A program made the position numbers and the translations under genes. From Oligoflexus sp. (GTDB taxonomy: Bacteria > Bdellovibrionota_B > Oligoflexia > Oligoflexales > Oligoflexaceae), in NCBI GenBank assembly GCA_014378195.1, contig JACMOC010000008.1, positions 124,001 through 188,000 on the forward strand: a DNA stretch of 64,000 bases, written 5' to 3'. A model generated the notes under the pieces. The model was not told where the DNA came from. It was given only the letters and a program-made list of their open reading frames with translations, and did no database searches. Below are positions 8,125-16,538 of this stretch, one piece after another (position 1 is the stretch's first letter; each line of letters starts with the position of its first letter).

Positions 8125-8712
8125 ATGAAGACCTTAGTTGTTTCCAAATCAATCGTTCGCATCTCGGTTCTCTCTCTCGTTTTTGCTTCGATCGGTAGCA
8201 TCTTTATCGCTCGTCAGGACCTTGATCTGAGAGAGCAGTTCGCGAAACCACTTCATAGCGAAACAGTTGTGCCCCCGAGCAGCAAACCGCCGATGACGCA
8301 AGAAAGCATCAATATGGCTCTTGAGATGTTTGATATCCAGATCCCTAAAAATGCTGACAAGCCGACTCTCGATATGAAACTTGAAGACCGCGGATTGACG
8401 ACACTCAACGGTTGGGGCAAAAAGCTCGAAGTTACCGTTGGACCAGCAGCTTTCACAAGCTGGGCCGTACTCGGGTCAACACTCGCTCACGAACTTGAAA
8501 TTCATTGTAACCAGAACTTCGCAGTCATCCGCTTGAAAGATATGATCGGGATGGATGGAACGAACGGTGCTGAACGCGAAGCTTATATGCACGAACTCAG
8601 CAACTCGGAACGATTCCACTTGAAAGACGGCGACCAGGCGAGTATCCGTTCAACGATGGAATTCTTTTATCCGACACAAGGCAAATCTGGTTCTTTCTCA
8701 GCTCGAAAATAA
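8125..8712 (+). CDS. Exported or membrane-anchored protein with HELEIH and EREAY motifs
   Basis: About 195 residues from the ATG at 8125, which has GGAG seven bases upstream; the longer frame from 8053 lacks a ribosome site. An N-terminal hydrophobic segment (about residues 10-28, VRISVLSLVFASIGSIF) should act as signal anchor or signal peptide, placing the rest in the periplasm. The core reads LGSTLAHELEIHCNQNF followed about 25 residues later by GAEREAYMHEL. This resembles a gluzincin-type metal site (His, His and a downstream Glu), but the spacing is H-E-x-x-x-H rather than HExxH, so protease activity is doubtful. I do not recognise a named family. It is monocistronic, with a terminator 60 bases downstream. 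Confidence 0.7.
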   Translation: MKTLVVSKSIVRISVLSLVFASIGSIFIARQDLDLREQFAKPLHSETVVPPSSKPPMTQESINMALEMFDIQIPKNADKPTLDMKLEDRGLTTLNGWGKKLEVTVGPAAFTSWAVLGSTLAHELEIHCNQNFAVIRLKDMIGMDGTNGAEREAYMHELSNSERFHLKDGDQASIRSTMEFFYPTQGKSGSFSARK

Positions 8713-8770
8713 ATCTTAGAGAAAATTTTCCGAATTTCAAAAGCTCTTTCTGACTCCCCCGTGTTAAGTG

Positions 8771-8797
8771 ACCTCGCCTCTTCGGCGAGGTTTTTTT
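8771..8797 (+). terminator. Rho-independent terminator
   Basis: Stem ACCTCGCC (8771-8778) and GGCGAGGT (8784-8791), 5-base loop, then a T run to 8797. It ends the transcript of the 8125 gene. Confidence 0.88.
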
Positions 8798-9373
8798 GAT
8801 TTTTCGGGAGCGATCTACCGCCGCCGGTGGGCCTGATTTTCCCACGTCCTCCTCCCCGGAACCCCTTGACCTAAAATGGTTTTAAGCCACACGCCACATA
8901 GTGGTGTTGCTCGGATAAAGTGCAGTGTTTTTCTTAACCTGCCAAAGGCAGTATAGTGAAGGATTCAAAATCCCCTTTTAAAATGTTTGCGCGCGGCCAA
9001 ACAATGTGTCCCTAAGATTCTCTAACCACTCATTGCTGATAACAAACAGCAATGCCGCAATGAATTACCAAAATTTCTCCTGAGTGTTAATTTAGCTTGC
9101 TTGGAAGCAACGCAATTATACGGCGAGAGTTAAATGGAATCCGTTTGACTGCATAAAAAGAGGCAGCGAAATAGCTGTTATGTCATGGCTATCTTTGATT
9201 AGTATGCGGTATTTATTGTTTATCTAATGACTCTGACAAGCTTGACTATCCAAGTCGAACGAAGGTTTTGTTGGATTAACCCGCGAGGTTCCTTACCATA
9301 GCTTAACTATTTATCCAGCTTGATGAGGAGTCGACTTTGAAAAGACCTTTAAAGGTTTCAACGCAAGAGTCAA
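8798..9373. other. Gene-poor stretch
   Basis: About 575 bases with stops in all frames and no recognisable gene, RNA or repeat. The stretch is AT-richer than the flanking genes. I could not identify convincing promoter boxes. Confidence 0.4.
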
Positions 9374-9583
9374 TTGAAAGCCCTGGTGCTCATGTCTTCT
9401 TTTGCAGCATTTTCCTGCCAAAAAGAAAAAGAGAAAACCTACACGGTGACGATGGTCGGTGACGGACACGTTTCGTCAACTGTGACGAACCCTTCGATTG
9501 TTAAAAAAGGCGAAACTCTTGCGATCGACGAAAAATCGACTTCCGCAGGCAACGAGCTGTGTCGGCCGAGCTTCTGCATTTAA
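9374..9583 (+). CDS. Short lipoprotein-like ORF, probably a truncated gene
   Basis: A 69-residue frame starting with TTG, preceded by AAGAG at 9363-9367. The start reads as a lipoprotein leader (KALVLMSSFAAFSC, possible lipidated Cys15), followed by a charged linker and an extended beta-type stretch (YTVTMVGDGHVSSTVTNPS then KKGETLAID). That pattern matches one strand-rich repeat of exported proteins with a V-x-x-G-x-V-S-S theme, but it stops abruptly after about 50 mature residues. It is most likely the 5' end of a degraded surface lipoprotein gene. Function unknown. Confidence 0.35.
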   Translation: MKALVLMSSFAAFSCQKEKEKTYTVTMVGDGHVSSTVTNPSIVKKGETLAIDEKSTSAGNELCRPSFCI

Positions 9584-9605
9584 ACACTCTTAAAATAATG
9601 GACGT

Positions 9606-11636
9606 TTATTTGGTGATGATCTCACCCGTGTAAAAAGCACGAACGTTATCGGCGCTGATACCCTTGCCGAATATAACGCCTAGCTTCGATTGCAAGACCT
9701 TCACGGAGTCGAACACGACATTGGTGCCTTTGGGATTGTTGTCGAGTTCCACACCATATCCGCCCGAACCGGTAACATTGATGTTAGAGAGTTTGATGCC
9801 CTTCATCGATCCCGTGTTGAACGTTACCCCTGCAAATAAGGCGTCGATCACATCAACATTGGCAATTTCGATATCTGTTACGGCACCTTGCTCCGCGTTG
9901 AGTTTCAAAGCGCCTTGCTCAGCACTAAAAAAGGTCCCGCCTCCGCGAATCACGGTCATGTTTTTGACCTGACTTGTCACACTCTTACTTATCGGTATCG
10001 CTCGAGACACGGAACGAGCCATCGGCATATCCGAACCAAAGGGGTGGGCGTTGAAGAGATTGCCTACCATGATGCCGGGATAAGCCAGGACATCCTCACA
10101 GACGCTATCCTGAATGATATTATTCAGCCCACCATAGATCGCAAAACAGTTTGCACGCCAAGGCATCTGTACCGTATTGTTGCGGGCGATATTCCCTTCA
10201 TCAGGATCATCCATTGCGCCTTTGTAAGACCAGATCGCGATGGAGTCGTCACCTGTGTTGCGGAAGTGGTTGTGTTCGATCAATGAGTTCACAGTTCCGT
10301 TATCGAGGTTGACGCCATCCGCATAGAGGTTGCGAAAGCGCGAGTTGCGGACGACGAGGCCATCGGTCTGCGATCGGTCTTTCGGCGGAGTAGCCGAGCC
10401 CGCTCCGTCCGATCCACACCAGAAGCCGACTTTCATATGCTCAACCCAGACATTTTCGATCGTTGTTCCCTTGCCTACACTGCCGTCAAAACCATTGGTT
10501 GGAATGCTGTCCGTTCTTCGGTCGACTTCACCGCTGATGGCAAAGTCCGAAAACTTGCAGCCACCTGCGTTTACGCACGATAAAGTCGGTTTTTTACCCG
10601 TCAAGGTCGAATACCACATGCCGGCCCCACGGAATTCCATGCCACTGACATTTAAAGAGAAGCCTTTATCGTCAAGCAAGGTAGTGACGATAAACTTTCC
10701 GGCTGGAATCCATATGCCTTTGCCTTTTTTGTCGATTACCGAATTAATGGCATTTTGAATGGCCACCGCATCGTCGATATTATCATCGGGCTTTGCGCCG
10801 AAATCCACGATCGAAACGAGACCTTCGGGCTTGGTCAGCGGTGGTGCAACTTCCTCAAGGTCGATCAAATCGATGACGTAAAAGGCCGCGTTATCTTCGG
10901 CATCCTTTTGCAGTTTAATTTCGGTTCCGGCAGGGAACTCAGTAAGGAGGGTGCGCGCCTCATCAAAGAATGTATGCGGCTGGCCTTGACCGGGCTCGTT
11001 AGGCGTCGCAAGAGCTTCGCCACCGTAGACCCACGAATAGCGAGACGTCACGGGCAGAGACTTCACTCGTTTGCCTGCAACGTAGACGCCAATGGTGCTG
11101 TCGATGCCGCCACCACCCGATGAATCCGGAATAGAAAGGCGAACAACGAGTGAGTTAGCCACCTGAGTGGCTTTAAACGCAACGTAATCTCCGGTTTTGT
11201 CGAGGCGTACCGCCTTGCGTCCAATCGCTTCCGCTTCGATATGGTTCGCATCGTAGCGTTCACGACTGGGACCGATGATCGCTGCGTTGGTGATACCATT
11301 TTCGGCTTGGAACTCAATCCACGGAACCTTCGCACCGCGTCCGAGGCCGTATGTTGAGGAAGGGTTACCACTTCCGACCGCAATTGGCTTGCCTTCCGGT
11401 ACAGTCACAGTTGAAGGGTTGCCAGTCGATGCACCGACAGTATTTGCTTGGCCTGTTGCACCGGTGGTCCCCGCGCTGGAAGTGGCACTGGTGGATGGAC
11501 CGCCATTTGTTGAGTTGCTTGCTCCCGCTGCGGCTTGCGTTCCTTTTACATAAGGGGCCGGGGCTTCGGCACAGTGGTTTGTGAGGAGTCCTAGACAGAT
11601 GCCAGTGAAAGATAGGAGGCTAAGTTTCGCAGTCAT
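9606..11636 (-). CDS. Exported parallel beta-helix glycan hydrolase, GH87-like, with CBM35/CBM6-like domain
   Basis: A 676-residue exported protein. It has an N-terminal signal (LSLLSFTGICLGLL) with a cysteine at about residue 22 that could be lipidated, and a Gly/Ser/Thr linker at about residues 35-90. A carbohydrate-binding-like domain at about 100-260 contains WIEFQAENG, GRKAVRL, IPDSSGGGG and SRYSWVYG. From about residue 275 comes a right-handed beta-helix beginning VSIVDFGAKPDDNIDDAVAI. The motif ADGVN...GDDSIAIWS has Asp, then Asp-Asp 23 residues later, which fits the spacing I recall for the catalytic aspartates of GH87 alpha-1,3-glucanases and mycodextranase. It would cleave an extracellular alpha-glucan. 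It is monocistronic. A generic pectate-lyase-superfamily member is the alternative. Confidence 0.75.
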   Translation of the reverse strand: MTAKLSLLSFTGICLGLLTNHCAEAPAPYVKGTQAAAGASNSTNGGPSTSATSSAGTTGATGQANTVGASTGNPSTVTVPEGKPIAVGSGNPSSTYGLGRGAKVPWIEFQAENGITNAAIIGPSRERYDANHIEAEAIGRKAVRLDKTGDYVAFKATQVANSLVVRLSIPDSSGGGGIDSTIGVYVAGKRVKSLPVTSRYSWVYGGEALATPNEPGQGQPHTFFDEARTLLTEFPAGTEIKLQKDAEDNAAFYVIDLIDLEEVAPPLTKPEGLVSIVDFGAKPDDNIDDAVAIQNAINSVIDKKGKGIWIPAGKFIVTTLLDDKGFSLNVSGMEFRGAGMWYSTLTGKKPTLSCVNAGGCKFSDFAISGEVDRRTDSIPTNGFDGSVGKGTTIENVWVEHMKVGFWCGSDGAGSATPPKDRSQTDGLVVRNSRFRNLYADGVNLDNGTVNSLIEHNHFRNTGDDSIAIWSYKGAMDDPDEGNIARNNTVQMPWRANCFAIYGGLNNIIQDSVCEDVLAYPGIMVGNLFNAHPFGSDMPMARSVSRAIPISKSVTSQVKNMTVIRGGGTFFSAEQGALKLNAEQGAVTDIEIANVDVIDALFAGVTFNTGSMKGIKLSNINVTGSGGYGVELDNNPKGTNVVFDSVKVLQSKLGVIFGKGISADNVRAFYTGEIITK

Positions 11637-11931
11637 GCCTGGCGTCCCCTTGAAAACATACAGTCGATCAGTATCATCCGTATCGGAGGGTCGGGGAGAA
11701 ACCTAGAGCGCAGCTTGAAAAATGATTCGATACAGTATGTTGCGTTGATTGTCGGCGAGAGTTGAAAATGAGTAAGAATCTGAAATCCTTGAATGTTTGG
11801 CAAGAATCCAACGCTTCAATCAGAAACGAGAACGATTCCCACTCTCCCGCCCCCTTTTGTTGCCTACGAAACCGCGCTATCGTGTTAAGGCATCGAGCCT
11901 AGACGCTGTCCTTTCGAAAGGCGAGATTCCT

Positions 11932-13215
11932 ATGCTATCTCCAAATTTCCGCACAATGATTCTGATCTTATTACCTACCATGGCACTCCTCTTGGGTGGA
12001 TGTGTTCACACGGGAGCGGATCTTACACTCGCCGAAGCTATTGGGCTCATAGAAGGCGGAAACGTCATCGAACCGTCGCCAGCTGTTGCGAAGGCGATAC
12101 TCAAAAAATACCAAGATCGTCCTATCTTAATCGAATTTTCAGCGACCTGGTGCATAATCTGCAAAGGCATAAAGAGACCTCTCGACCATCTCGCTCAGGA
12201 GGGCAAGGGCCGTTATATCATCATGAGGCTCGATGTTACGGACGACATGGAAACTCTGGTCGAGTATGGGATGAAGCCTATTTATCCCAGTTTTAAGCTT
12301 TTTTCGCCCGGACTGGTTCAGCCCGTCAAACGATTTGGGCTTTTGTCTTTTGACAGTCTGATCGCGTGGATGCGGCTCACTCATACCACAATTCAAAACG
12401 TGCCTTTGCAGTTCTCTCAAGCGCCTCTTAAAACGCCTAAAGCGGTTATCGTGGCAGGCAGCGCAGAGAACGCAAACTTTGCTCAAGAGGTTGTTTGGAT
12501 AACCAAGATCTTGAAAAGGAAAGGTCTTAAGGATGACGAGATGGCCTGCTTTTATGCGAAACCAGACCCTGTTCAATATTTAGCCGATCAGAAACAATTC
12601 GACGAACTTGCTCACGATCTTAACAAATGTTCAGCTACGAGTCGGCTCGCGATCCTTAATGCTACCAAGCAAGGTTTGGCTGCGAATCCTTCGACGTTCT
12701 TCCTCTATGCGACCTCGCACGGGGCCGGGCCTTCTGAATACAGACCGGAAAAAGGCGAAAGAGACTGTTTTACGCGCGCACCTTCGCTGATTTTAGACAA
12801 TGGGAGCGAAGAGTACTGTGACAGCCTCAATCACTTAACACCCGATGCCGTCGCGTCCGCGGTTCCTGCTGTGAGCCCAACTCATAAATTTATGGTCTTT
12901 CAAAGCTGTTACAGCGGCGGATTTATTTCAGACCAAAACAACGCTGCAAAATATCCGAGCGCCCTTGCAAAACTGCCAAACATGACTCTCCTCACCGCCA
13001 CGCGGTCGGATCGCCCCAGTTTTGGATGTGGAACAGGCGAAATCGCCACGTATTATGGCTTTTCATTTGCGAAGGCTTTGGAAGAGGACAGAGGGACGTT
13101 TGAATCAATCGATTGGAAGACCATCAATCAAGAAACAATTGAATCCATCGAGCAGCTGGAGAGTAAGAGTCAGATCCGAGAGGGTTCGGATCCGCAATTT
13201 TTCAACGGATTGTGA
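11932..13215 (+). CDS. Lipoprotein with thioredoxin domain fused to a caspase-like (C13/C14-type) domain
   Basis: A 427-residue protein from the ATG at 11932 (AAAGGCGAG upstream; the frame extends to 11797 without a better start). Residues 1-24 are a lipoprotein signal with lipobox LLGGC (Cys24). Residues about 45-160 form a thioredoxin-like domain with FSATWCIICK (Cys74 and Cys77) and a PIYPSF cis-proline loop. Residues about 175-400 look like a caspase/legumain fold: strand KAVIVAGS, strand FFLYATSHGAG (His263) and strand KFMVFQSCYSGGF (Cys326), then a LLTATRSDRPSFGCG strand. It would be anchored in the periplasmic or outer-membrane leaflet. The catalytic dyad is inferred from motif context. 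The gene is convergent with the rhodanese gene eight bases away. Confidence 0.75.
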   Translation: MLSPNFRTMILILLPTMALLLGGCVHTGADLTLAEAIGLIEGGNVIEPSPAVAKAILKKYQDRPILIEFSATWCIICKGIKRPLDHLAQEGKGRYIIMRLDVTDDMETLVEYGMKPIYPSFKLFSPGLVQPVKRFGLLSFDSLIAWMRLTHTTIQNVPLQFSQAPLKTPKAVIVAGSAENANFAQEVVWITKILKRKGLKDDEMACFYAKPDPVQYLADQKQFDELAHDLNKCSATSRLAILNATKQGLAANPSTFFLYATSHGAGPSEYRPEKGERDCFTRAPSLILDNGSEEYCDSLNHLTPDAVASAVPAVSPTHKFMVFQSCYSGGFISDQNNAAKYPSALAKLPNMTLLTATRSDRPSFGCGTGEIATYYGFSFAKALEEDRGTFESIDWKTINQETIESIEQLESKSQIREGSDPQFFNGL

Positions 13216-13223
13216 GTCTCACC

Positions 13224-13745
13224 TTAGTAACGCGGCATAGTTTTATCAACCGTCAAAGCCCACTCATCCAGCCCACCGTGAAGCGACCGAACGCGTGGCA
13301 ATCCCGCCTCTATCAAATAATAAGCGGCAGACAGCGAACGAATGCCGTGATGACAAATCGTGATGACCTCGATCTCTTTCAAGCCTGGAAATATCTGGGC
13401 TAGATCAAGTTTTGCCATGAGTTTTGAGCCATCGAGGTGGCAAAGGTCAAACTCCCACGTCTGGCGAACATCGAGCAGAAAAATGCCTTTGTTTTTGCGG
13501 GCAAGGAGCGTTTGGAGCTCACTACATGATATCTCTACATTCTCTGAGATCGTCTCGATTTGTTTCAGCCTCTGCATCACACCCTCCACAGGAAGATGCG
13601 CGCGATCGGCGAGTCCACCGATCGTAAGATTTTCCAGTGCCTCAAGGGTATCGTCCTTGCAGTAAACGGCAAAGGCTTCGCGGATGACCATGGGAAGATT
13701 CGGGACACGCAGAGAATGGAGTCGGCTATCTTTTGTGAGTATCAA
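13224..13745 (-). CDS. Rhodanese-like domain protein
   Basis: A 173-residue cytoplasmic protein. The N-terminal half (about 1-70) is helical, with no recognised domain; it resembles a short winged-helix-like or linker segment. Residues about 72-173 form a rhodanese domain with FLLDVRQTWEF and an active-site loop ITICHHGIRS, whose Cys131 would carry the persulfide, followed by the family ending LHGGLDEWA. Such proteins move sulfane sulfur in thiol metabolism. Its ATG overlaps the stop of the upstream gamma-carbonic-anhydrase-like gene (ATGA), so the two are translationally coupled. Confidence 0.88.
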   Translation of the reverse strand: MILTKDSRLHSLRVPNLPMVIREAFAVYCKDDTLEALENLTIGGLADRAHLPVEGVMQRLKQIETISENVEISCSELQTLLARKNKGIFLLDVRQTWEFDLCHLDGSKLMAKLDLAQIFPGLKEIEVITICHHGIRSLSAAYYLIEAGLPRVRSLHGGLDEWALTVDKTMPRY

Positions 13746-14272
13746 TTTGGGACATAACCTCGCTTGTATTCCAGGTAGTACTGGACGGACCGTTTAATTT
13801 CGAAGAGTTCTTGCTCGGTCAGAGGTCTGGCTTCGCGGGCCGGATTCCCTTTGATGAGCATACCAGGATTGAAGGTCTTGCCAGGCGTGACTAAGGAGCC
13901 CGCGGCAACGAGAGAACGTTCGGGGATCGTGACGTTATCCATAATGATAGCGCCCATTCCGATGAGACACGTGTTTTCAATACGGCAGCCATGGAGAATA
14001 GCGCCGTGGCCGATCGTGACATCGTCGCCGATATAAGTCGGGAATTTGCCGTTTGTCACGTGGATCGTAGAGTTATCCTGAACGTTGGTGCGTTTGCCGA
14101 TGCGAATCGAATTGCAATCACCGCGAACCACAACGTTAAACCAAACGCTGCTATCCTCGCCAATCTCCGTATCGCCGATGACGTGAGAACCACTCGCAAG
14201 AAACACGCCTGCTCCACAAACCGGACTTTTACCTTTGTATGGCAAAATAACTGATCCTGGCATTTGGTACAT
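13742..14272 (-). CDS. Gamma-carbonic anhydrase-like (left-handed beta-helix) protein
   Basis: A 176-residue hexapeptide-repeat protein of the gamma-carbonic anhydrase family (YrdA/PaaY type). The start at 14272 (MYQMPG) has a perfect GGAGG seven bases upstream. Zinc-ligand histidines are at H71 (STIHVTNG), H89 and H94 (TIGHGAILHGC). The RGD at 50-52 is the conserved region before the metal site, and hexapeptide coils run throughout. It may hydrate CO2 or bind a CoA thioester; many bacterial members have unproven activity. It is the first gene of a two-gene minus-strand operon with the rhodanese gene. Confidence 0.88.
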   Translation of the reverse strand: MYQMPGSVILPYKGKSPVCGAGVFLASGSHVIGDTEIGEDSSVWFNVVVRGDCNSIRIGKRTNVQDNSTIHVTNGKFPTYIGDDVTIGHGAILHGCRIENTCLIGMGAIIMDNVTIPERSLVAAGSLVTPGKTFNPGMLIKGNPAREARPLTEQELFEIKRSVQYYLEYKRGYVPN

Positions 14273-14633
14273 GGGTGACCTCCGTAAGACCGTTCTATGC
14301 CTAACCCCGTCTAAAAACAACTGTTTTTGAATACTACTGGAGTTATTGACGTACTAAATAAGTAAGAATTGAAAACTCCAAATTCGGAGTAAATCGAACA
14401 AAGAAGGTCGAATCGAAGTGAAATGAGCACAAAGAGCTGCCTAAATGATTTCTGTTTAGCATACGTGAGACTTTCCTGCGGGAAATTTGTCCCACCTTAA
14501 CAACGACTTGCCATGTTTTTTGGTATGCAGCCTAAAAGAACGGCTTGTTATGCCAATTGTATCAAGTGGTGTCACCGTACTGCCGATGCATTATCAATTG
14601 TCCGTCTCGTGTGATTTTTTGGGTGGTTTATGA
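14273..14633. other. Intergenic stretch, no gene seen
   Basis: About 360 bases between the gamma-carbonic-anhydrase gene and the truncated gene at 14634, presumably carrying the minus-strand promoter. I could not assign promoter boxes with confidence. An ATG at 14630 opens only a short reading frame of about 17 codons. Confidence 0.4.
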
Positions 14634-15269
14634 AACGTACCAGGCGCGGCGTCAGGATCCCTTGCCAACAACTATTTCTATAATATGAATGCGATGTTAT
14701 CGATAGCGGATACGAATTCCCACAACGGCACCACGGTTACCAACTTCCGTCGTATCCTAGGAACGAAGGGTGCAGTTGTTCAATCTGGGTTTACAGATTT
14801 GGGCACCAGTTGGGGGCGCTACGTTTCCTTACCAGCGAGCGGCACTGCACCAAATGCATTTGATGTCCAGATGGTAGGTCATTATCAAAACATCCCTAAC
14901 ACAAAAAGCTTCCAGCAATATGACGGGAACTACTATGCAGTGCTCTCTGCCTACCCTACGAGCCTTTTAAAGGCTACTGCAACGGCCGTTACCTATTCAG
15001 CGGTGGATTTTGGAATGGCGAGTTTCACTCTTTTGAAATCTGGCACCGACGACATACTTTATTATTGTTCGACCAATGGTCAATTGCGTAAAAGAAACCT
15101 GACGACGCCCACCTCACCAGCCGAATCTCAAGTAAGTCTGCTCATACCGGGCGCTACGTGTGCAGGATCAAGCCTCATTCACTACACGACGGGTGGGCAG
15201 GACTATTTGATGCTCATTTATGCTCAGAATGCCCTAAACGGCATCATCGAACTGAAGATAACGCCATAA
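14634..15269 (+). pseudogene. Fragment of an exported, beta-propeller-like protein
   Basis: The open frame is 194 residues from the first ATG at 14685, but it continues upstream in frame to 14634 (GAASGSLANNYFYN) without a start, signal peptide or ribosome site, after a TGA at 14631. The sequence is strand-rich, with repeated YYAVLSAY, LYYCSTNGQLRKRN and YLMLIYAQNALNGIIEL blade-like units and two cysteines, which suggests the last blades of a secreted beta-propeller. The start appears to be lost, so I read it as a 3' remnant. It could still be translated from 14685. Function unknown. Confidence 0.45.
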
Positions 15270-15286
15270 AAAGACCTGAAGAACGC

Positions 15287-15319
15287 AAAAAAGGCGAGAA
15301 GGCTAAATGCCTCCTCGCC
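15287..15319 (-). terminator. Terminator of the HExxH protease gene
   Basis: An 11-bp stem with one mismatch (15293-15303 against 15309-15319) and loop TAAAT. Read on the minus strand it is followed by six T (15287-15292). Confidence 0.75.
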
Positions 15320-15333
15320 CTTCTGTCTAGATA

Positions 15334-16218
15334 CTAGAGAAGGGGTTTGAACCAGCACAGAGGACGCGGACCCGTTGTAAATGATGTCTGGAGGCAGGTG
15401 TATTTGCCTGAGACTCTTTCTGCTGCTGTGGAGTTATTGCGCGATCCTAGGCTTTTGCCAGGGATGACGGTCGCATCGAATTTCTGAGCACAAAGAGCGC
15501 CTGCAATGTAGGTATCGAGACGGCATTGGCCTTCTGGGTGTGCATCGAAGGTCTGATCCACGACTGAGGTGTCTGGAGTTTGCCAGTCGGCTTCTGTACC
15601 GCTGAGAGCTGAGAGTAGAGCAGCCAAGGATTTGCCGCCAAGGAGAGTACGGTAGCAAAGATTCTGCTCTGGTTCTGTCTTCCAAACGTCGTCACACAAA
15701 GACTTGGGATACGCGTCGATCAGATCACGAGAGAGGGCGTTTTTCGCAGTTTGGTTTTTCCAAAGATCATGAGCGCAGCTAAGGGTAGCGAAATAATCAG
15801 CTTGGCCTTCGTTGGAAGCCCAATCCGATACAAATGGATAACCACCGAGGTGGTGACCAATCTCGTGGCAAAGGACGAGAGCAAAACCATCGCGGGTTGT
15901 CTCAGGACGTCGCGCGAGACCGCCAAACATATTCACTTCCCACGAACCGAGGGTTTGAGTTGCATAGGCGTTGACAGTACTGTCGCTCCAACGGCGATTC
16001 ACAACAAAATCGGAGCCAAATTTGGAACTCATCAAAGGCTGGTAGTAAGCGATCGCTTCGTCGATGACTTCGTTGAACGTCGCTTGTGTCATCTTCGCGT
16101 CGCGTTTGTTATCTTGGAGGTAGAGATTGTTGGGTGGCAAAAAAGTAGCGTAGGCCGAGCTGCCGAACGAAATGGCTGAGGTTAAAAGCAAAGCAGACCA
16201 AGACATCTTCCCAAGCAT
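15334..16218 (-). CDS. Exported HExxH zinc metalloprotease-like protein
   Basis: A 294-residue protein with a clear signal peptide (MLGKMSWSALLLTSAISFGSSAYA, cleavage near residue 24). The mature part carries LCHEIGHHLGG (about residues 116-126) and, 15-20 residues later, ASNEGQADYFAT, where Glu or Asp can be the third zinc ligand. That is a gluzincin-type active site as in M48-like or related peptidases. Six or more cysteines are spread along the chain (for example SCAHDLW, SLCDD, LCYRTL), so disulfides in the periplasm or outside the cell are likely. It is monocistronic and divergent from the GH5 gene. The substrate is unknown. Confidence 0.82.
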   Translation of the reverse strand: MLGKMSWSALLLTSAISFGSSAYATFLPPNNLYLQDNKRDAKMTQATFNEVIDEAIAYYQPLMSSKFGSDFVVNRRWSDSTVNAYATQTLGSWEVNMFGGLARRPETTRDGFALVLCHEIGHHLGGYPFVSDWASNEGQADYFATLSCAHDLWKNQTAKNALSRDLIDAYPKSLCDDVWKTEPEQNLCYRTLLGGKSLAALLSALSGTEADWQTPDTSVVDQTFDAHPEGQCRLDTYIAGALCAQKFDATVIPGKSLGSRNNSTAAERVSGKYTCLQTSFTTGPRPLCWFKPLL

Positions 16219-16538
16219 AATGTACTCCGTACAATAAATTGCGTACTGCCATCATTGTTAATTGGACAGCCGGTCAACTCAATTGCATAGATATAAAGAG
16301 ATGAGTTTTCAATTTGGGCGCATGGTCTACGCCACAGTAAATCTTTATGATTGCAATTCGTGCGTGAATCACATTCTTTCCTTATGTATTCCTAATTTTA
16401 ACCAAGTATGAATCATTTTTTTTTCTATCGTCAACTCACCTCGAGCTTCCCACCGGAATAACGTCAAAAAATCGACGGATTTGGCCAAAATTTGAGCATA
16501 TGAGACCATGAGGATAAGCCCCCATACAGGACTCACTC
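16219..16538. other. AT-rich divergent promoter region
   Basis: A 320-base gap between the divergent protease and GH5 genes. It is AT-rich, as expected for two promoters, but I could not place -10/-35 boxes reliably. No gene seen. Confidence 0.4.

Noticed and set aside
14630..14684. ATG at 14630 as the start of the truncated beta-propeller-like gene
   Set aside because: It is in a different frame and closes after about 17 codons.
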